Assembly: GCF_001643235.1 (NCBI RefSeq)
Contig: NZ_LQWY01000067.1
Span: forward strand, 62,001 to 126,000
From: Domibacillus aminovorans
GTDB taxonomy: Bacteria; Bacillota; Bacilli; Bacillales; Domibacillaceae
Length of the DNA: 64,000 nucleotides
Reading direction: 5' to 3'
The position numbers and the translations under genes are program-made. Of the stretch, positions 7,931-15,603 are shown piece after piece. The notes under the pieces were generated by a model. It did not search any database. It saw only the letters and a list, made by a program, of their open reading frames with translations, and was not told the DNA's origin. Within the stretch, counting starts at the first letter, position 1; each line of letters opens with the position of its first letter.

Positions 7931-8200
7931 ATGGGATGGAAATATTGGAAGGTAGTCTTACGGTACGGTCATGTAGGGAAGAGAAATGAAATTAGCGTGG
8001 CTCGCTACCTTGTCACAGACTCATTTTATACACCGGTTCTCGTTATGGATCAGGCAGCGAATATGCCAGGTGTGAAACATAATGGGGTGACATCTATAAA
8101 AGAAGTAACGCGTAACGAATTTATTGCGGGCAAGCGACTGGAGCAAGAAAATTTTTATTTACAGAAAATGAAAGCGCTTCATGATGAAAAACCGGCTTGA
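7931..8200 (+). CDS. Small conserved-looking protein of unknown function (89 aa)
   Basis: The protein begins MGWKYWKVVLRYGHVGKRNE and is basic and aromatic at the N-terminus with a charged C-terminal third (AGKRLEQENFYLQKMKALHDE). It has no signal peptide or membrane segment. ATG at 7931 is preferred to 7925 because GGAGGG (7919-7924) then has 6-nt spacing. It stands alone between terminators. The KYWKVVLRYGHVGKRNEISVAR start looks like a small beta-sheet module that would bind nucleic acid or protein, but that is a guess. Confidence 0.65.
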   Translation: MGWKYWKVVLRYGHVGKRNEISVARYLVTDSFYTPVLVMDQAANMPGVKHNGVTSIKEVTRNEFIAGKRLEQENFYLQKMKALHDEKPA

Positions 8201-8311
8201 TGAGAATGAAAGTGTACAGGTTATTGCATGAGGAATACCGAAGCTGATAATAAAGTGAAACGTCCATCAGGGAGAGTTTACCGCCCATTAATCTGCGATA
8301 AAGATGTAACA

Positions 8312-8354
8312 AAAAAGACGATTTCAAAAGAATTTCTTTTGAAATCGTCTTTTT
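8312..8354. terminator. Strong bidirectional terminator
   Basis: A 19-bp perfect stem (AAAAAGACGATTTCAAAAG and its complement) with loop AATTT separates the small gene from the convergent LysR gene. Confidence 0.9.
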
Positions 8355-8359
8355 CGTGT

Positions 8360-9229
8360 TTATATTGAAAGCCATTCTTTGAGTACGTTTATCCACTTTT
8401 TTGACGCGGGTGACATGTTTTTAAAAGAAGGGGCAGCAATGCCGATTGTGCGATAAAAGTCTCCTTCTAATTTGATTGCTTTCACATTTTGAGGAAGCCG
8501 ATATAAAATCATTTCCGGAAGAATACTAATACCGAGTTGATTTTGAACCATTGAGATAATAGCCTGATCTTCAGACGTTTCATAAAGAACATTAGGTTTT
8601 ACTTTATGGGCGGTAAGAATCCTCCTCACATCATTATCAATACTTGATTTTGGCATGATAAATGGCTCGTTTTTTAGCTGGTGAAGTGAAAGGGATGTTG
8701 AATTGTAAAGAGGATGTGTATCCGGCACAATGCAGAGCAGCTTGTCTTTTTTGAGCGGTACCACATCTAATGATTTAGCGGCGGGCAGCGACAAAAAGCC
8801 AAAATCAATCGTTCCATCCGTCAGCCATTTGCTGATTTCATCATAGTCTCCTTCAAATAGTTTAATCTTGATGAGTGGAAATTGTTCACTAAAGCGCTTA
8901 ATAATTTGAGGAATCCATTGAATCGAAACGCTCGGAAACGTCCCGATGCGGACAACCCCTTTTTCAATGCCATGAATGGTGGCTGCCTCCTGCACCATTT
9001 GTTCATTCCATTTCAATATTTCCCGAACATAAAGCAGCATCCGCCCGCCATTTTCAGTCAAGGCTACACCTGTCCGGCTTCTAGTCAGCAATGTAAAGCC
9101 AAATTCAGACTCTAATCCGGCAATGGCATGACTGACAGCGGATTGAGTTAAACCAAGCGATTCTGCTGCTTTTGAAAGACTTCCGAGATCGACGACAGCC
9201 CGAAATACTTCAAACTTTGCAATTGTCAT
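8360..9229 (-). CDS. LysR-family transcriptional regulator
   Basis: The 289-residue protein has an N-terminal winged HTH (GSLSKAAESLGLTQSAVSHA, residues 16-35) and a C-terminal periplasmic-binding-type effector domain (GVVRIGTFPSVSIQWIPQII onward). It is divergent from the gamma-lyase/atcB/atcC operon with about 117 bp between starts, the usual arrangement for a LysR activator of the neighbouring operon. The effector is unknown; by analogy with sulfur regulators it may be a cysteine or thiazoline derivative. The start has GGAGTG 8 nt upstream. Confidence 0.9.
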   Translation of the reverse strand: MTIAKFEVFRAVVDLGSLSKAAESLGLTQSAVSHAIAGLESEFGFTLLTRSRTGVALTENGGRMLLYVREILKWNEQMVQEAATIHGIEKGVVRIGTFPSVSIQWIPQIIKRFSEQFPLIKIKLFEGDYDEISKWLTDGTIDFGFLSLPAAKSLDVVPLKKDKLLCIVPDTHPLYNSTSLSLHQLKNEPFIMPKSSIDNDVRRILTAHKVKPNVLYETSEDQAIISMVQNQLGISILPEMILYRLPQNVKAIKLEGDFYRTIGIAAPSFKNMSPASKKWINVLKEWLSI

Positions 9230-9283
9230 AAGGTCTCACTCCACGTATTAATTTTATTCAACTATCTTATTATAAATATTCAT

Positions 9284-9313
9284 TTGATTTATATAAAGAA
9301 TAAATTTTATAAT
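9284..9313 (+). promoter_or_regulatory. Promoter of the gamma-lyase/atc operon
   Basis: TTGATT (9284-9289), 18 bp, TATAAT (9308-9313). Transcription should start near 9320, which supports the GTG at 9347 as start codon and excludes an in-frame ATG inside the promoter. Confidence 0.6.
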
Positions 9314-9346
9314 GAAGATAATAAAGAAACGGGAGGATGGTTCATC

Positions 9347-10564
9347 GTGAATAGGCGTTGGGGAATGGATACAGAGCTGATTCATCGGCATAGCGAACAA
9401 AAACAAATGGGTGCTGTTGCACAAGCAATCGTTCCGGCAGTCGCCTACTCGTTTGCAGACTGTCAGACCGCGATGGAGGTTGTTTCAGGCAAGCAGGAAG
9501 GGACCTATTATGGCAGATACGGAAATGAAACGTTATATGCCCTTGAAGAAAAAATGGCTGTTTTAGAGAATGGAGAAGCGGCACTCGGTGTCAGTTCAGG
9601 TATGGCCGCCATTTCAATTGCATTGCTTGCTTTTTTAAAATGCGGTGACCATGTGATTGTGACGAAAGATGTGTATGGCGGCACACATAAATTTTTAACA
9701 AGTCTGGCGCCGCGTTTAGGGATTACGTTCAGTTACGTAGATTGCACCAATCCAGCTAATATTGTGCATGCGATGAAAGATAATACGAAAGTGGTGTACA
9801 TCGAAACACCGTCTAATCCATTATTAACAGTGCTGGATATTGAAGCGATTGCGAAAATAACAAAACGGTACGGGCTGCCACTGGTCGTTGATAATACATT
9901 TATGTCCCCTTATTTACAAAAACCGCTCGATATGGGTGCGGATGTTGTCGTTCACAGCGCAACGAAATATTTAAACGGTCACGGCGATGTGCTGGCCGGT
10001 TTTATTGTGGGCCGAACTGAGCATATCCAGTTTATGAGGCAAAATATTATGGGTGATCTTGGTCAGGTGTTAAGTGCATGGGATGCATTTTTAATTTTGC
10101 GTGGTTTGAAAACATTGGGTCTTCGCGTCGAACGTCACTGCAGTAACGCGCATCAAATCGCTGCATTTTTATCGGCTCATCCTCTTGTTGGGACCGTTCA
10201 TTATCCCGGTCTTAAGTGCCATCCACAGCATGAAATTGCACAGAAGCAAATGCAAGGAATGGGTGGCATTGTTTCATTTGAATTAATGGGTGGATTGGAA
10301 GCAGCAAAGGAATTTATGGATTCCTTGAAGCTTGCGATGATTTCATTTAGTCTCGGTGATCCGGAAACGCTCGTGCAGCATCCGGCAACAATGACTCATT
10401 TTTCGATGTCAGATAAGGACCGGGCCGCTGCTGGCATTACAGATGGACTCATTCGCCTGTCCGCGGGTCTCGAAAGTGCATGTGATATTATTTTCGATTT
10501 AGAACAAGCACTGAAAACAGTCAATCAAAAAAAGGAAGAGGGATTATTATGGAAAACATTGTAA
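9347..10564 (+). CDS. PLP-dependent trans-sulfuration enzyme (methionine/cystathionine gamma-lyase type)
   Basis: The 405-residue enzyme belongs to the Cys/Met metabolism PLP family. SSGMAAIS binds the phosphate, VVDNTFMSP carries the aspartate that contacts the pyridine nitrogen, and HSATKYLNGHGD holds the lysine that binds PLP. Gamma-elimination of methionine, cystathionine, homocysteine or cysteine would release a 2-oxo acid, ammonia and a thiol or H2S. Substrate cannot be fixed from sequence. GTG at 9347 follows GGGAGG at 10 nt. It overlaps the atcB-like gene by 16 bp and stands first in an operon that would make cysteine, so cysteine desulfhydrase activity is attractive. Confidence 0.85.
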   Translation: MNRRWGMDTELIHRHSEQKQMGAVAQAIVPAVAYSFADCQTAMEVVSGKQEGTYYGRYGNETLYALEEKMAVLENGEAALGVSSGMAAISIALLAFLKCGDHVIVTKDVYGGTHKFLTSLAPRLGITFSYVDCTNPANIVHAMKDNTKVVYIETPSNPLLTVLDIEAIAKITKRYGLPLVVDNTFMSPYLQKPLDMGADVVVHSATKYLNGHGDVLAGFIVGRTEHIQFMRQNIMGDLGQVLSAWDAFLILRGLKTLGLRVERHCSNAHQIAAFLSAHPLVGTVHYPGLKCHPQHEIAQKQMQGMGGIVSFELMGGLEAAKEFMDSLKLAMISFSLGDPETLVQHPATMTHFSMSDKDRAAAGITDGLIRLSAGLESACDIIFDLEQALKTVNQKKEEGLLWKTL

Positions 10565-11313
10565 AAAAAGGAATCGATAATCTTGATCCAGTTTCAATGT
10601 ACACGATTACCGCAAAATTATTTACACACGTTTTGATGTCAGTGACAGAGCGTTTCAGTGGCGAAGGAAAGATTGCGATAGAAGCGGGCGTAAAGCGCGT
10701 AACGGATGAACAGGTTCTTACTTTAAAGAAACAGATGAATAATCCAGAAGAAGAAATCAATGAAGGTGTGCTTTTTCATTTTGATCGATTGCTGGATGAC
10801 GAAAAAGTAGAAGAAACATTTCGTGCGTATGAGAAAGCACAAAAAGAAGTAGGGCTTGAAGCGCATACGATGTACGCAATGATGGCGAAAGTGTTTGCGA
10901 ATGTAGCCAAGTGTGTTGTGGATAAGTTTGGTGAAGCGGGACAGGAAGCGATGATGAACGGTGTTGGTACATTTGGTGAAGAGCGCGGACGCGATATTGC
11001 TCGGCGTGCAGCAGCTGTAGGCAAGCCGAATACAATGGACAATTATTTATCAAATTACGACATGGGACGCAGTGAGCTGTTTGAATACGAAACACTTTTT
11101 CATCCAACCGAGATTGAACAATCGTTTACGAAATGTGCATTTGCGGAGCAGTGGAAACAAGATGGGATGGAAGACTATGGAATTCTATACTGCCATATGA
11201 TTGACCCGTCGATTGCGAAAGGATATAACCCGAATTTTGAAGTTGTTCATGATCAATACGTGCTGAAAGAAGGAACATGTCACTTCCGTTTTCAAATGAA
11301 AGAAGAAGTGTGA
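10549..11313 (+). CDS. L-2-amino-thiazoline-4-carboxylate (ATC) hydrolase-like protein
   Basis: The 254-residue protein matches what I know of the ATC_hydrolase family, especially its C-terminal block (CAFAEQWKQDGMEDYG, residues 199-214, then YCHMIDPSIAKGYNPNFE). In Pseudomonas, AtcB opens the thiazoline ring of L-ATC to give N-carbamoyl-L-cysteine. The N-terminal half is helical and contains two copies of a weak repeat (MYTITAKLFTHVLMSV and MYAMMAKVFANVAKCV). It overlaps the gamma-lyase gene by 16 bp and the next gene starts 1 nt after its stop, so all three should be translationally coupled. The next gene is a carbamoylase, the expected partner. Confidence 0.8.
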   Translation: MENIVKKGIDNLDPVSMYTITAKLFTHVLMSVTERFSGEGKIAIEAGVKRVTDEQVLTLKKQMNNPEEEINEGVLFHFDRLLDDEKVEETFRAYEKAQKEVGLEAHTMYAMMAKVFANVAKCVVDKFGEAGQEAMMNGVGTFGEERGRDIARRAAAVGKPNTMDNYLSNYDMGRSELFEYETLFHPTEIEQSFTKCAFAEQWKQDGMEDYGILYCHMIDPSIAKGYNPNFEVVHDQYVLKEGTCHFRFQMKEEV

Positions 11314-11314
11314 A

Positions 11315-12541
11315 ATGGCGATTAATCAAGCACGTTTATGGAGCCGTCTTCATGAGCTAAGTCAGTTTGGCAAACAGGCAAGCGGCGGTGTTACCCGCTT
11401 TTCATTTACGAAGGAAGAACGTCAGGCGAAAGATCTTGTGATGACGTATATGAAAGAAGCAGGAATGACGGTTCGTGAAGATGCGGCTGGAAATGTTATT
11501 GGCCGAAAGGATGGATCAGATAATACGGCGCCTGCGGTCTTGATCGGTTCACATATTGATTCTGTTCCAGAAGGAGGGATATTTGATGGTCCTCTCGGCG
11601 TGCTGGCTGGCATTGAAGTTGTACAGGCGATGAGTGAAGCGGCTGTTGAAACCGTTCATCCAGTTGAAGTCATCGCATTTATTGATGAAGAAGGGAGCCG
11701 TTTTGGTTTCGGCATGATCGGCAGCCGGGCACTTGCCGGAACGCTTCTTCCCGAACATCTGCAACAAACGGATCAGAATGGCATCACGATTGCAGCAGCC
11801 ATGCAAGAATCAGATTTACATCCGGACGAGATCAACAAGGCTGCCCGGTATTCAGAAACAGTCAAAGCTTATGTAGAGCTGCATATTGAGCAAGGAAAAG
11901 TACTTGAACGAGCGGGACAGCCAGCCGGTATCGTAACAGGAATTGCCGGTCCTCTGTGGACGAGATGGACAATCGAAGGGGAAGCAGGCCATGCTGGTGC
12001 AACACCGATGAATCAGCGAAAAGATTCCTTGATGATGGCCCTTCAAATTATTCAGTTTATTGAAGAAGAAACGAAAAAGTATACGAATGCTGTGGCGACA
12101 ATCGGTCAAATTTCTGTCAAACCGGGAGGCGTTAATGTGATCCCTGGAGAGACCACGTTTACACTCGATTTGCGTGACATTGAAGAACGTGACCGCGATC
12201 AAATAGAAGAAGCAATTACGTCTTACGCACAGTCACTTTGTGCAGATAGAGAAATGAACATAAAAATAGAAGAGCTTCAACGAGTAGCACCAGCTCCATG
12301 TTCAAAAGAGATTCGTGCGGTCATGGAAGAAGCGTGCCTTACAATGAGTCTTGAACCGGTTTTTTTACCAAGCGGAGCCGGTCATGACGGAATGCAGTTT
12401 AACGATTTTTGTCCGATTGGTATGGTATTTGTGCGTTCTAAAAATGGGATCAGTCATAATCCGTCCGAATGGAGTTCAGAGGAAGACTGTGGTGTAGGGG
12501 CTTCGATTTTATATGAAACGGTGCTACGTCTAACCACGTAA
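11315..12541 (+). CDS. M20-family N-carbamoyl-L-amino acid (cysteine) hydrolase
   Basis: This 408-residue metal-dependent amidohydrolase (hydantoinase/carbamoylase type) has the M20 metal ligands in order: GSHIDSVPEGG, GPLGV, DEEGSRFG, ELHIEQG and the C-terminal SGAGHDGM. GHAGATPMNQRKD is the dimerisation-domain signature of the carbamoylase and allantoate amidohydrolase subgroup. Placed directly after the ATC hydrolase, its likely substrate is N-carbamoyl-L-cysteine, giving L-cysteine, CO2 and ammonia. Allantoate or beta-ureidopropionate would be alternatives if the operon context were ignored. The operon ends at a strong terminator. Confidence 0.85.
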   Translation: MAINQARLWSRLHELSQFGKQASGGVTRFSFTKEERQAKDLVMTYMKEAGMTVREDAAGNVIGRKDGSDNTAPAVLIGSHIDSVPEGGIFDGPLGVLAGIEVVQAMSEAAVETVHPVEVIAFIDEEGSRFGFGMIGSRALAGTLLPEHLQQTDQNGITIAAAMQESDLHPDEINKAARYSETVKAYVELHIEQGKVLERAGQPAGIVTGIAGPLWTRWTIEGEAGHAGATPMNQRKDSLMMALQIIQFIEEETKKYTNAVATIGQISVKPGGVNVIPGETTFTLDLRDIEERDRDQIEEAITSYAQSLCADREMNIKIEELQRVAPAPCSKEIRAVMEEACLTMSLEPVFLPSGAGHDGMQFNDFCPIGMVFVRSKNGISHNPSEWSSEEDCGVGASILYETVLRLTT

Positions 12542-12575
12542 AAAAGCGTGCGGAAATTAATCCGTACGCTTTTTT
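12541..12575. terminator. Bidirectional terminator
   Basis: AAAAAGCGTGCGGA pairs with TCCGTACGCTTTTTT (one G-T pair) between the convergent carbamoylase and NRAMP-like genes, with T-runs on both strands. Confidence 0.88.
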
Positions 12576-12584
12576 AGTATATTA

Positions 12585-13847
12585 TTATGCACCCATAAAG
12601 GCATTAATCGCATCAACAAGGCTATAAATGCCAAGACCAGTACAAATCAGTGCAACGATTACGCCTGCAATGTTTGCTTTCACTGAGTTTGTATGATCAC
12701 CAAGCCGTTTTTTGTTGTTCATAACAATTAACAGGAAGATCGCAATGAACGGTAATAAAACGCCGTTTAGAGCTTGAGCGAAAAGAAGCACGTCCATTGG
12801 TTTAAGACCGAGTCCGGATGAAACGATCCCGATGATCATGACAGTAACAAAAACTAGTTTATAACGTTTGTCTTTCATACCATTTTCCCAATTTAAGACA
12901 CTACTAATGGTAATGGCTGCACCGAGTGGAGATGCGATAGCAGAAGAGAGGCCGGCTGCAAACAGCCCAATACTCATAAAGACTTTAGCCCAGCTGCCTA
13001 AAAGAGGTTCTAATTGTATGGACATTGCTGCAACATTTTCTACTTCTACGCCTCTCATTAACGTAGCGGATGTAATTAAAATGGCTGCCGTAATTAAACC
13101 ACCTAGCCCAATTGAAATGATAATATCCCAGCGCGATTCTTTTAAATGATGTGGCTGATTCCATCTACCTTGTACCGTTGAGGAGTGGATGAATAAGTTA
13201 TACGGTACAACAGTCGTTCCAATAAGTGCGATAATGGTAAGAATGGATCCATCAGGAATAGCCGGAACGAATGCTCCTTTAAACATTTCACCAAGATCAG
13301 GTTGTGCTACAACCATCGTGGTAATGAACGTAATACTCATAATGACGACGAGTACAATCATAACTTTTTCGATCAATTGATAACTGCCACTTAAACCGAG
13401 TAATAAAATAATAACACCGACGATTGGACCGAGAACATGTTCCGGAATACCGGTTAACGTTGTAAGGCCAAGTGACGTACCGATTAAATCACCGGCTATG
13501 TAAGCAGAACAACCAACCATAATGGCAATGATAACGAACCACATCGATCCGAATTTTAAGATCGGCTTGGTGAATTGTTCTCGAACGGCATCGCCAAGAC
13601 TTTGTTGTGTAATGATCCCGAGACGTGCTGACATTTCTTGTAGAATGATCGTCGCAATGATAGAAAAGACAACAGCCCATAAAATCGCGTAGCCGTAAGA
13701 GGCACCCGCCCGGGTTGCAGTTGTTACCGTTCCTGGACCGATAAATGAAGCGGTAATAATGGCGCCAGGCCCAATAATTTTCATCTTGTCTTTAAATGAT
13801 TTTGATTTGGAAGCGTTTTCTAATTCGGTTTTCGATTGATTTACCAA
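12585..13847 (-). CDS. NRAMP-superfamily membrane transporter lacking the metal-binding motif
   Basis: The 420-residue protein has about 11 transmembrane segments and the NRAMP layout (IIGPGAIITASF at the first segment, TTVVPYNLFIHSS at the sixth). The metal site is not canonical: DPGN in the first segment reads GPGT (residues 37-40), and the methionine before PxN in the sixth is valine. These residues hold Mn/Fe in classical NRAMPs. Substrate is therefore probably not a transition metal. NRAMP-like proteins of this type, such as YcsG in the 5-oxoproline operon of B. subtilis, travel with metabolic genes, and here the partners are a ureohydrolase and a glutaminase. TTG start, with AAGGGG about 11 nt before. 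Confidence 0.82.
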   Translation of the reverse strand: MVNQSKTELENASKSKSFKDKMKIIGPGAIITASFIGPGTVTTATRAGASYGYAILWAVVFSIIATIILQEMSARLGIITQQSLGDAVREQFTKPILKFGSMWFVIIAIMVGCSAYIAGDLIGTSLGLTTLTGIPEHVLGPIVGVIILLLGLSGSYQLIEKVMIVLVVIMSITFITTMVVAQPDLGEMFKGAFVPAIPDGSILTIIALIGTTVVPYNLFIHSSTVQGRWNQPHHLKESRWDIIISIGLGGLITAAILITSATLMRGVEVENVAAMSIQLEPLLGSWAKVFMSIGLFAAGLSSAIASPLGAAITISSVLNWENGMKDKRYKLVFVTVMIIGIVSSGLGLKPMDVLLFAQALNGVLLPFIAIFLLIVMNNKKRLGDHTNSVKANIAGVIVALICTGLGIYSLVDAINAFMGA

Positions 13848-13922
13848 GATGTCTAACCCCTTTATGTAATATAGAAAAAATTGTGAAAATTCAACGCGTT
13901 ATGAAGAACAGAGGCGCAACGG

Positions 13923-14585
13923 TCACGTCTCTGTTCTAGATTCTTCTAAATAGTTGTATATCGTTTGTTTGGAAACGCCCAGTACTTCCGTAATTCGATC
14001 AACAGATCCTTGAATCAGGAACGCGCCTTTTTCATCGAGTTGATTTACAAAGTAGATTTTATCTTCTCTGGACATCTTATCGATCGGTACATGAATATCG
14101 ATAAGAGTATTTTCAATTAAATTTTCAAATACTTCCTCGATATTCTTCGCGTACGATTCATTCATGGTTCGATCAATCTGATCGAGATCATGTGTAACGG
14201 AAAATTCGCTGATAATTTGATTGACCATGGCGAAAGCGGTCACATCAAAGTTAATCCCTAAAAAGCCGATTACTTTTCCCTCAGGGTTTCTAATAAAGGA
14301 AATAGATGTTTTTAAAAATTTCCCATCGCGTGTTCGCGCCGTAAGTCCAAGCATATCTTTAACGTTATCACCGTAACGCCGAAGTTCTTTTAGGATAACT
14401 TCGGTTGTAGGTGCGCCAATTTCTCTACCTGTAACGGCTCCTTTAATATAGATAAGTGAGGATTGGACGTTTCTTACATCATGGATGACGACTTCACAGT
14501 TGCTGCCGAATGTTGCCACAATCATATCCGCAACAGGAATGTAACCATGCAATATCTTTGTGTTTTCTTCGTTTAGTATGTTCAT
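13923..14585 (-). CDS. YheO-type PAS-like/HTH transcriptional regulator (DauR family)
   Basis: The 220-residue protein has an N-terminal YheO-like PAS sensor (FGSNCEVVIHDV, then the GFLGINFD core near 117-124) and a C-terminal HTH (ITEVLGVSKQTIYNYLEE). Family members, such as DauR of Pseudomonas, sense amino acids or related metabolites. It lies third in the leftward operon, 17 bp after the glutaminase gene, so it probably senses the substrate the operon handles and regulates its own promoter. The start has GGTGATG close before it. Confidence 0.88.
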   Translation of the reverse strand: MNILNEENTKILHGYIPVADMIVATFGSNCEVVIHDVRNVQSSLIYIKGAVTGREIGAPTTEVILKELRRYGDNVKDMLGLTARTRDGKFLKTSISFIRNPEGKVIGFLGINFDVTAFAMVNQIISEFSVTHDLDQIDRTMNESYAKNIEEVFENLIENTLIDIHVPIDKMSREDKIYFVNQLDEKGAFLIQGSVDRITEVLGVSKQTIYNYLEESRTET

Positions 14586-14602
14586 AACATCACCAAGTTA
14601 AT

Positions 14603-15577
14603 TTAGAATATTTTTACATCATACGATTGGAGAAAATCTTCAAGCAGCCGTGCTCCTTTTACACTATTTCCGTGTGCATCGATGGCGGGGCCATAGAGAC
14701 CAATTCCACAGCCATCTGAGAGCAGCGGGTGACTGCGCAAGGATGGAGGAACAACTCCAAGTATACCACCGGAAACTCCGCTTTTGGCAGGAATCCCAAC
14801 AAAAGCGGCAAATTTTCCGGAAGAGTTATACATTCCGCACGTAAACATTAATACTTTCGTTAATCTGGTGATAGGTGCAGGAATTAACTGGATTCTACGG
14901 ACAGGATCGAATCCGTCCAAAGATAAAATGAGGCCAATTTTAGCTAAATCCTCTACCGTTATTTCAATGGAACAAAGATTGATGTAAGTAAACAGTGTAT
15001 CGTCTACGCTAGAAGCAAGCAGATTATTTTCCATAAGGAAATTAGCTAGCGCCCGGTTTCGATATGCTGTTTCCCACTCGGATTCAAAGACTTTTTTATT
15101 AATTGTGACATCTTTATCTAATAAAGAAGAAAGAAGGCGTGTAACTCCTTGAATTTTGTCCATAGGAGTAAGCCCGGGAAGCAAAGAAGCTACTGTGAGT
15201 GCACCAGCATTAATCATTGGGTTGAATGGTTTCTTATTCTCATTTAGCTCAAAGCGCAGCAAAGAATTAAAGGGATCACCGGTCGGTTCTACATCTACCC
15301 ACTCGAGAACAGCGGATTTTCCATTATATAAACAGGCCGCCATGAACGTAATGACTTTGGAGATGCTCTGCAATGTAAAGGGGACTTGATAGTCCCCGTT
15401 TAAATGAACTTTTCCATTGGGAAGCATAAGCGAAAAAGCTAAATAATCTGGATTTACTACCTTCAATTCAGGTATATAATTTGCACATTCACCAGACAAA
15501 TATTCTTTGTAATAAGCAATCTTTCGATCTAAAAAAAGAGTTAATTCATTTTCGACGTCTAAATGGTGAAGTTCCAT
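14603..15577 (-). CDS. glsA: Glutaminase (GlsA family)
   Basis: The 324-residue enzyme hydrolyses L-glutamine to glutamate and ammonia with a serine beta-lactamase-like fold. The catalytic SxxK is SISK (QSISKVITF, near residue 72), and family blocks PFNPMINAGA, RNRALANFLMENN and SGVSGGILGVVP are intact. ATG at 15577 is chosen over 15583 because AGGTG then has 7-nt spacing. It lies between the ureohydrolase (25 bp upstream) and the regulator in one transcription unit. B. subtilis YlaM and YbgJ are similar single enzymes. Here the product glutamate may be the target of the pathway rather than just a nitrogen source. Confidence 0.9.
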   Translation of the reverse strand: MELHHLDVENELTLFLDRKIAYYKEYLSGECANYIPELKVVNPDYLAFSLMLPNGKVHLNGDYQVPFTLQSISKVITFMAACLYNGKSAVLEWVDVEPTGDPFNSLLRFELNENKKPFNPMINAGALTVASLLPGLTPMDKIQGVTRLLSSLLDKDVTINKKVFESEWETAYRNRALANFLMENNLLASSVDDTLFTYINLCSIEITVEDLAKIGLILSLDGFDPVRRIQLIPAPITRLTKVLMFTCGMYNSSGKFAAFVGIPAKSGVSGGILGVVPPSLRSHPLLSDGCGIGLYGPAIDAHGNSVKGARLLEDFLQSYDVKIF

Positions 15578-15603
15578 CGCCATGCACCTGTGCTTTTCTT
15601 TAA

